Below are positions 57,183-64,000 of a stretch of 64,000 nt of DNA, piece by piece. The stretch comes from Ktedonobacteria bacterium. Lineage in GTDB: Bacteria > Chloroflexota > Ktedonobacteria > Ktedonobacterales > JACDGC01. The notes under the pieces were generated by a model. The model saw only the letters and a program-made list of their open reading frames with translations, made no database searches and was not told where the DNA came from. The first letter of the stretch is position 1; every line of letters starts with the position of its first letter. The stretch spans positions 1 to 64,000 of the forward strand of contig DAIDGU010000053.1 in NCBI GenBank assembly GCA_027459785.1, written 5' to 3'. Position numbers and translations under genes: made by a program.

Positions 57183-57460
57183 GGAAGCTACCTTTCGTTG
57201 GAAAGGAGTGGGACGAGACCGACCCCATATGTGTCCATACCACGTCTGTGCCGGCATGGCTCCAGCAGCCACCCCTTCATGCGCTAACTGCACCACCAGG
57301 GCATCGGCGTGGTCATTCCCCGCAAACAGAATACGCGCCGGCGTGGCCCGTTCGGCAAGACAGCGCATCGGGAACGCCAGCGCATCGAACCGCGCTGCAA
57401 TCGACCCAAGCAGGTGCGCCGCATCACCACCCGTGATGAATAGCTGGCATATGATTATCT
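57177..57460 (-). pseudogene. Fragment of an actin-fold-like protein (GGDA motif)
   Basis: Minus-strand frame ICQLFITGGDAAHLLGSIAARFDALAFPMRCLAERATPARILFAGNDHADALVVQLAHEGV; no clear start. Confidence 0.3.
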
Positions 57461-57766
57461 AGCGATGCTCACCATCAAATGCATGGTGATCTGACCACTA
57501 CCTCCCACGTCTGCATAGTGATTGGTGGTAACGTGAACGCGTGCTGACCTCCACAATAATAAAGTTGAGTTCGAGAAGTGCTGTAAATTAGCCAAGAAAA
57601 GAGAGGTTTGCCCTAGTTGGTAGGCTGGTAGTAATTACTGCTCACCGAGGCGAGCAGCATCTGACGCTGGATGACCAGCTATTTATATCCCGGCAGTCGA
57701 ACCTAACGCATCCCTTCCGCCCACTCCCCGGAGGTTTTCTTGATCTCTCGCGGTGTGTCGTCTATA

Positions 57767-57784
57767 ATGTAGTCATTACTACAT
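57767..57784. promoter_or_regulatory. Putative ArsR/SmtB operator
   Basis: Inverted repeat ATGTAGT-catt-ACTACAT just upstream of the ArsR-family gene. Confidence 0.6.
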
Positions 57785-57805
57785 CTCTACAGGAGGAGAT
57801 CCCTC

Positions 57806-58221
57806 ATGGCTGATCTGCTTCCGGTTGCCTGTCCTACCCCGTGTGCTGAGCATGACCGCGTGGTGCAGGCCCGTGCGCACGTCTTCGATGACACGGTGTA
57901 TGTCCACCTCGCAGAGCTTTTTCGCGCGCTGAGCGATGCCACACGTGCCAAGATGGTGCTCTGTTTGTTGCATCAAGATCTTTGCACCTGCGATCTCGCC
58001 GACCTCACGGGGATTTCCGAATCGGCGGTCAGCCAGCATTTACGCATCCTGCGTGCGTTAAGGTTGATCAAGAGTCGTCGCCAGGGCCAGCTCGTCTTTC
58101 ATTCCCTCGATGATGCCCATATCGCCATCCTGACCCAAGTCGGGCTGAGCCATGTGCGCGATGGCGATGCCGATCATCCAGCTATGGAGCAGTTGTTGCG
58201 GCAGTTCACGCAGGGGAGACA

Positions 58222-58225
<4 letters not shown>
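57806..58225 (+). CDS. ArsR/SmtB-family metal-responsive repressor
   Basis: VHLAELFRALSDATRAKMVLCLLHQDLCTCDLADLTGISESAVSQHLRILRALRLIKSRRQGQLVFHSLDDAHI. Confidence 0.9.
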
Positions 58226-59201
<976 letters not shown>

Positions 59202-59205
<4 letters not shown>

Positions 59206-59873
59206 ACGTTTCCGTACCCGCATCCCCCTCACCTCGTTCGGTATGGGCGGGTGTTCAGCTTGAACGAATCACGGTTGGCTGGATGACGCTAGAGGCGGTG
59301 GTTGCGTTCGGTGCGGGGCTGGTTGCCCACAGTCTGTTGCTCACCGCCTTCGGGCTGGACAGCGTCATCGAACTGATCTCTGGTGGCGTCCTCCTCTGGC
59401 GCCTCACGCTGCAAGCGAATGGCGCATGCCTGACACGAGTGGAAGTGGCGGAACGGCGTGCCGCCTGGGTCGTTGCCGGTGCGCTCGGCCTGCTGTGCCT
59501 CTACATCCTAGTCAGCTCTGGGGTGGGCCTCGTACGCCATACCCACCCGGCCACCTCCATTCCCGGCATCGCGCTGGCACTGCTGGCGGTAGTCGGCATG
59601 CCGCTGTTGGCCTGGCGCAAGCGGGTGCTGGCGCGGCAACTCAACAGTGCGGCGTTGCGCGGCGATGCGGCATGTTCGCTTACCTGTGCCTATATGGCCG
59701 CCGCATTGCTGATCGGATTGCTCCTGACCGGTCTGTTCAGCTGGTGGTGGGCTGACAGTCTAGGTGCGCTGGCGTTGCTGCTCTTTCTTGTGCCGGAAGC
59801 TCGTGAAGCGCTGGCAGGCGCGCGCGCAGGCAAGGCTGCCTGCGCCTGCGGCGAGGATGATTGTACGGATTGA
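59202..59873 (+). CDS. Cation transporter-like membrane protein
   Basis: LERITVGWMTLEAVVAFGAGLVAHSLLLTAFGLDSVIELISGGVLLWRL...; C-terminal CACGEDDC; overlaps the CDF gene. Confidence 0.75.
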
Positions 59874-59905
59874 CATCCTCCCCACGCCTACAATGCGGGG
59901 GATGC
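59870..59905. mobile_element. IS200/IS605-like end remnant
   Basis: TTGACATCCTCCCCACGCCTACAATGCGGGGGATGCC resembles the IS right end at 21879-21914 (TTGACACTCCCCATGCCTAAAAGGCAGGGGA). Confidence 0.5.
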
Positions 59906-59929
59906 CAGGGATTGTTCCACCCACCTGAT

Positions 59930-60230
59930 GTTAGCTGTCTGCAAGAAAGTGGCACGGAACTCGATCCAGCGGCGTACCTCATCGTGACCTCTTCAGGCAA
60001 GCGCATCACCTATGATTACCTGATTGTGGCGCTGGGCATGCAGATCGACGGGAATCGCATCGAAGGTCTGGAAGGCACCGTGAGGCACAAAGGAAGGCGT
60101 CTATTGCAACCTCGACACACAGACCAAGGCGCTCGTCCACTACGTAATGCTCCATGTCACGCCAATGAGTGCGCCTGATGTCGTCAAATCCAGTCCGCTG
60201 CCCCAGCCCGATGGTCGATGGAAGCGATGC
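59930..60230 (+). pseudogene. Sulfide:quinone oxidoreductase (SQR)-like pseudogene with frameshift and internal deletion
   Basis: Frame 1 SSGKRITYDYLIVALGMQIDGNRIEGLEG; shifted frame GVYCNLDTQTKALVHYVMLHVTPMSAPDVVKSSPLPQPDGRW joins N-proximal and C-proximal SQR motifs. Confidence 0.6.
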
Positions 60231-60251
60231 CGGCTCCTTTGCATCAGCATA

Positions 60252-61703
60252 TTAGGGCATCGGCATCATGCCCAGGAGGGTGGCGGCATGTTGGGCAAAA
60301 AGGATGAACGGCTGAGGGAAAATGCCCGTCACCAGTGCGCCCAGGCCCAGCACCAGCAACGCCAGCCGTAGCGCAGGGGGATCAGTGCCGACGAAGGGCG
60401 TCGTGCCAGGCTTGAGGTAGAGTGCTTCGAGGATACGCGCATAGTAGAAGAGCGAGATGGCGACATTCGCGGCCATGATCGCCGCAAGCCAAAGCCAGCC
60501 CGCGCCCAGCGCCGCGCCGAAGAGCAACACCTTGCCCACAAAGCCGCTCAAAGGGGGAAAGCCCGCCAGCGAGAGCAAGCACAGCGCCAGCACCCCTGCG
60601 GCATAAGGCGCGCGCCACCCAGCGCCCGCCACGGCGCGCAGTGCGTCGCTGCCAACGCGCCGTTCCAGCGCGTCCACCCCCAGGAACGCGCCCAGATTCA
60701 TGAAGAGATAGATGATCAGATAGAGAAGCAACGCGGGGATGCCCAGATTGCTGCGTGGCGCGGCGGCGATGCCTACTAGCAGATAGCCGGCCTGACTGAT
60801 CGAGGAATAGGCCAGCAGGCGCTTCAGGCTGACCTGGCGCAGCGCCAGCAGGTTGCCAAGCGTCATGGTGAGGGCAGCGATCACCGCCAGGGCGACAGGC
60901 CAGCCATCCCGCCCATGCGGGAAAGCGACCAGCACCGTGCGTAGCAAGACGGCCAGCCCCGCTGCCTTCGGTCCCACCGCCAGATAGCCGGCGACGGGCG
61001 TGGGTGCGCCCTGATAGGTATCCGGTACCCAGAAGTGGAACGGCACAAGGGTGATCTTGTAGCCGTAGCCGGCCAATACCAGCGCCAGGGCCGCCAGCGC
61101 GATGATCGCTGGAGCGCCGGGCAGGTGCTGCGCCAGTTCTGGCAGCCGCAGCGTCCCCGTCAGCCCGAAAAGTAAGGTCATGCCATAGATCATCACCGCG
61201 CTGGACGCCGCCGAGAAGAGGAACAGCTTCAGTGCGCCCTCCATTGCCAGACGGCTCCCTTTCGCCAGGCCCACCAGCACATAGGAACCGACGGTAATGA
61301 GTTGGATGAAGAGCGCGATCAGGGCGAGATCTTGGCTGGCCGCCAGCCCCATGATCCCCAGGCAAATCAGCAAGAAGAGCGCCGGCACCGCTCCCGCGTG
61401 CGGCTGATCGCGGAAGAGGCTGGGGGTGGCGAGCAGCGCCAATGCGGTTGCCACCAGCGCGAAGAGCTTGAGCGCGACGGCGAGCGGATCAACAGCATAG
61501 GTGTCGTCGAAGACGGGCCGCGCCGGTTGCAGCGACAAAGCAACGCTGGCCCACGTGCTCAGCGCCAGCGCCAGGAGCGCCAGCCAGGTCGTGGTCGCGC
61601 GCCAGCGGGGCGGCAGGATCTCGCCCAGCGGCAGCAGCAGCAAGATCGCCCCGGCGACGATCAATTCCGGCGCGAGGGCCAGGGTCCATTGGAGTTCTTG
61701 CAT
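60252..61703 (-). CDS. nuoN: NADH-quinone oxidoreductase subunit N
   Basis: Proton_antipo_M-type protein with GYKITLVPFHFWVPDTYQGAPTPVAGYLAVGPKAAGLAVLLR; order N-M-L. Confidence 0.9.
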   Translation of the reverse strand: MQELQWTLALAPELIVAGAILLLLPLGEILPPRWRATTTWLALLALALSTWASVALSLQPARPVFDDTYAVDPLAVALKLFALVATALALLATPSLFRDQPHAGAVPALFLLICLGIMGLAASQDLALIALFIQLITVGSYVLVGLAKGSRLAMEGALKLFLFSAASSAVMIYGMTLLFGLTGTLRLPELAQHLPGAPAIIALAALALVLAGYGYKITLVPFHFWVPDTYQGAPTPVAGYLAVGPKAAGLAVLLRTVLVAFPHGRDGWPVALAVIAALTMTLGNLLALRQVSLKRLLAYSSISQAGYLLVGIAAAPRSNLGIPALLLYLIIYLFMNLGAFLGVDALERRVGSDALRAVAGAGWRAPYAAGVLALCLLSLAGFPPLSGFVGKVLLFGAALGAGWLWLAAIMAANVAISLFYYARILEALYLKPGTTPFVGTDPPALRLALLVLGLGALVTGIFPQPFILFAQHAATLLGMMPMP

Positions 61704-61713
61704 CAGTGCCTCC

Positions 61714-63204
61714 CTAATGGACTATGAGCGGCCCCAGCAAGGGCGCATGGAGCGCGCCACCGATGGCCGTGGTCAGCGGGCCGGGGATGATGCCCAGCAG
61801 CACGATCAACACCACCAGCGGCACCATCGCCGCGATCTCATAAGCGCGTAGACGCGGCAGGTGTGCGAAGGCTGGCGGCGGTGCGCCATACAGCACGCGC
61901 TGGAGTACCCACAGGAACATCGCTGTCGTCACGAAGATCGCCACCAACATCGCGGCAGCGATGCCAGGGAATGCACCCACCGCGCCGAGGACGATCTGCA
62001 CCTCGGCGGCGAATTGTGCCAGCGCCGGCAGCCCCAGTGAAGCGAACACGAGCAGTGTGAAGATGCCCCCGTAAAGCGGCAACGCTGCCCAGATGCCGCC
62101 CAGACGCGCGATCTCGCGGGTGCCGGTGCGGTCGGCGAGGATGCCCACCGCCAGAAAGAGGCCGCCCGTCACCAGGCCATGCGCCACCATCTGATACATC
62201 GCGCCCACCGCGCCCGCCGTGCGGTCGGCGGGATTGGCGGCATAGGCCGCCACTGTTACCCCCAGCAAGACATACCCCATGTGATTGACACTGGTGAAGG
62301 CGACCAGCCGCTTGAGATCGGACTGCGCCATCGCCACCGCCGCGCCATAGATCGCCGAGACGACGGCGAGCACCGCCAGCGGCAGCGCCCAATAGTGGAA
62401 CGCGCCCGGCACGGTCGGCAGCGCCAGCCGCAAAAAGCCATAGCCGCCCATCTTCAGCAGCGCGCCGGCTAACATGATGCTGCCCGCCGTTGGTGCTTCC
62501 GTGTGGGCATCCGGCAACCAGGAGTGTAGCGGCACGATGGGCAATTTGATGGCGAAGCCCAGGAAGAAGCCGAGCAGCACCAGCGAAGGCACCAACCCTG
62601 CACCGGGGAACGGGTGCGCCGCGATGATCGCCGGCAAGTAGAACGTGTGTGGCTGCACGGCGAGATAGAGCGCGAGGATCGCCAGCAGCATCGCCAGGCT
62701 GCCCACCCGCGTATACAGGAAGAACTTCATCGCGGCCTCTTGCCGACGCTCGGCGTGACCCCAAACGCCGATGATGAAGTACATCGGCACCAGCGCCACC
62801 TCGAAGAACAGATAAAACAGCAACAGATCCACCGTGCTGAAATAGCCGTTCAGGCCGGTTTCCATCAGCAAAAAGAGGGCGAAGTAGGCGCGCGGGCGCT
62901 CGGCGTGAGGCCAGGAATAGAGCAGCGCCACGCAGGTCAGCAGCGTGGTGAGCAATACCAATGGCAATGCCAGGCCGTCCACGGCGAGCGTAAAATTCGC
63001 GCCGATCGCTGGAATCCACGGCACGGAGACGCGGAACTGCGCGCCGCCGCTGTGCCAGTTGAACTGCGCGGCCAGCACGACGGCCAGCGCCAGCGTGAGC
63101 AGGCTCGTCCCCACGCCAACCCAGCGCGCCGCCTTCGCCGGCAGGCACAGCAGCAGCAGCGCGCCGGCCAGTGGCACGAAGATCACCAAGGTCAACACCA
63201 TCAC
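61714..63204 (-). CDS. nuoM: NADH-quinone oxidoreductase subunit M
   Basis: FAIKLPIVPLHSWLPDAHTEAPTAGSIMLAGALLKMGGYGFLRLALP. Confidence 0.95.
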   Translation of the reverse strand: MMVLTLVIFVPLAGALLLLCLPAKAARWVGVGTSLLTLALAVVLAAQFNWHSGGAQFRVSVPWIPAIGANFTLAVDGLALPLVLLTTLLTCVALLYSWPHAERPRAYFALFLLMETGLNGYFSTVDLLLFYLFFEVALVPMYFIIGVWGHAERRQEAAMKFFLYTRVGSLAMLLAILALYLAVQPHTFYLPAIIAAHPFPGAGLVPSLVLLGFFLGFAIKLPIVPLHSWLPDAHTEAPTAGSIMLAGALLKMGGYGFLRLALPTVPGAFHYWALPLAVLAVVSAIYGAAVAMAQSDLKRLVAFTSVNHMGYVLLGVTVAAYAANPADRTAGAVGAMYQMVAHGLVTGGLFLAVGILADRTGTREIARLGGIWAALPLYGGIFTLLVFASLGLPALAQFAAEVQIVLGAVGAFPGIAAAMLVAIFVTTAMFLWVLQRVLYGAPPPAFAHLPRLRAYEIAAMVPLVVLIVLLGIIPGPLTTAIGGALHAPLLGPLIVH

Positions 63205-63217
63205 TCGATTCCCCCTC

Positions 63218-64000
63218 TTAACGCACGGCGAGCGCGATCAGCGCCAGCACGACGATCCCCAGCCCCCACAGCGCAACTGCCAGTAATTCATTGCCGATCA
63301 TCCCCGTCTGAAGCCGCCGCAACGCCTGGCCGCCGTCGGCGATGCCGCGCCCCAGGCCGGTGAAGGCAGCGTCGATGCCACGCAGGTCGAAGCGCCCAGC
63401 CAGGCGCACCAGCACCAGCACGCCGTGCGCCGCCGCTCCGGCGAAGGCATCAAAGACCTGGCGATCCACCGCCCCCAGCACCCCGGTCGCCCAGATGAAT
63501 GCCCGCGCCAGGCCCAGGTAGAGTGGACGGAAGCCGAATTCCTCCTGCAAAACGGGCGCGCTGGGCCGCACCACCGGCCAGATGATACGATCCGGCCACG
63601 CCACGCGCGCGGCCAGGCCCAGCACCACCCCACCGACGGCGCACCCCAGCGCCAGCGCCGTGACCGCCGGTGATTCCGGCGTCATCGCAAGAAGCAGGCG
63701 CGCGAGAGGCTGGCCCAGCAGCGCGGCATTCGCCAACAGGACGACCACCAATGCAACGGCGAGCACCAGCAACGGCCCCAGCAATCCGCGCGGTGCCTCA
63801 TGCGCCTGCCGGGCGGGATCAGACGTGCGCCCCAAAAAGACTTCGCCGAACGCCCGCGCGCTATACAGCGCCGTGAAAAGGCTGGCCACCGTCGCCAGGA
63901 TGAAGAGCGCCGGTTGCCCCTGCGCGGCGGCCAGCACGGCATCTTTCGCCGGCAGCGCCAGCGTGACGGGCAGCCCCGCCAGCGCGGCGGCAGCCAGCGC
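63218..64000 (-). CDS. nuoL: NADH-quinone oxidoreductase subunit L (C-terminal part; runs off right edge)
   Basis: ATVASLFTALYSARAFGEVFLG...; last subunit upstream of nuoM on the minus strand; open to window edge. Confidence 0.8.
   Translation of the reverse strand, partial: ALAAAALAGLPVTLALPAKDAVLAAAQGQPALFILATVASLFTALYSARAFGEVFLGRTSDPARQAHEAPRGLLGPLLVLAVALVVVLLANAALLGQPLARLLLAMTPESPAVTALALGCAVGGVVLGLAARVAWPDRIIWPVVRPSAPVLQEEFGFRPLYLGLARAFIWATGVLGAVDRQVFDAFAGAAAHGVLVLVRLAGRFDLRGIDAAFTGLGRGIADGGQALRRLQTGMIGNELLAVALWGLGIVVLALIALAVR

Noticed and set aside
60382-63148. Minus-strand alternative-frame ORFs of 327 and 436 aa
   Set aside because: Out-of-frame shadows of nuoN and nuoM, which have clear antiporter-like sequences.

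Overview
GC-rich window from what looks like a plasmid, megaplasmid/chromid or large integrated element of a Chloroflexota-like bacterium; taxonomy and replicon type are inference. Replicon genes: iteron array plus candidate Rep gene (27.7-29.9 kb), ParA/ParB with CGTGGAA repeats (54.8-57.2 kb), DnaG-like primase, UmuDC, an IS200/IS605 element and the N-terminus of a probable tyrosine recombinase at the left edge. Defence region (30.0-46.4 kb): a class-1-DISARM-like set (drmD, drmMI, drmA, drmB; no drmC seen), split by an oppositely oriented AT-richer island encoding XRE - ImmA/IrrE - ubiquitin-like (multiubiquitin-type) - ThiF/E1-like - DUF6527-like proteins, bordered by a truncated TIGR04255-like gene. 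Left region (1.7-20.3 kb): a co-oriented cluster with a ParB-like protein, a 1496-aa N6-methylase/SNF2-helicase fusion, a MoxR-like AAA ATPase, a VWA/HExxH protein and a primase. Non-coding signals include an array of CGTTAYRTAACG palindromes (two perfect 30-32 bp) near two tandem paralogues, and hairpins repeatedly placed ~18-35 nt upstream of start codons. The right end has a metal-efflux operon, an SQR pseudogene and nuoN/M/L. No search or computation was run: family names are recognised from sequence motifs and coordinates come from the ORF track plus hand indexing.
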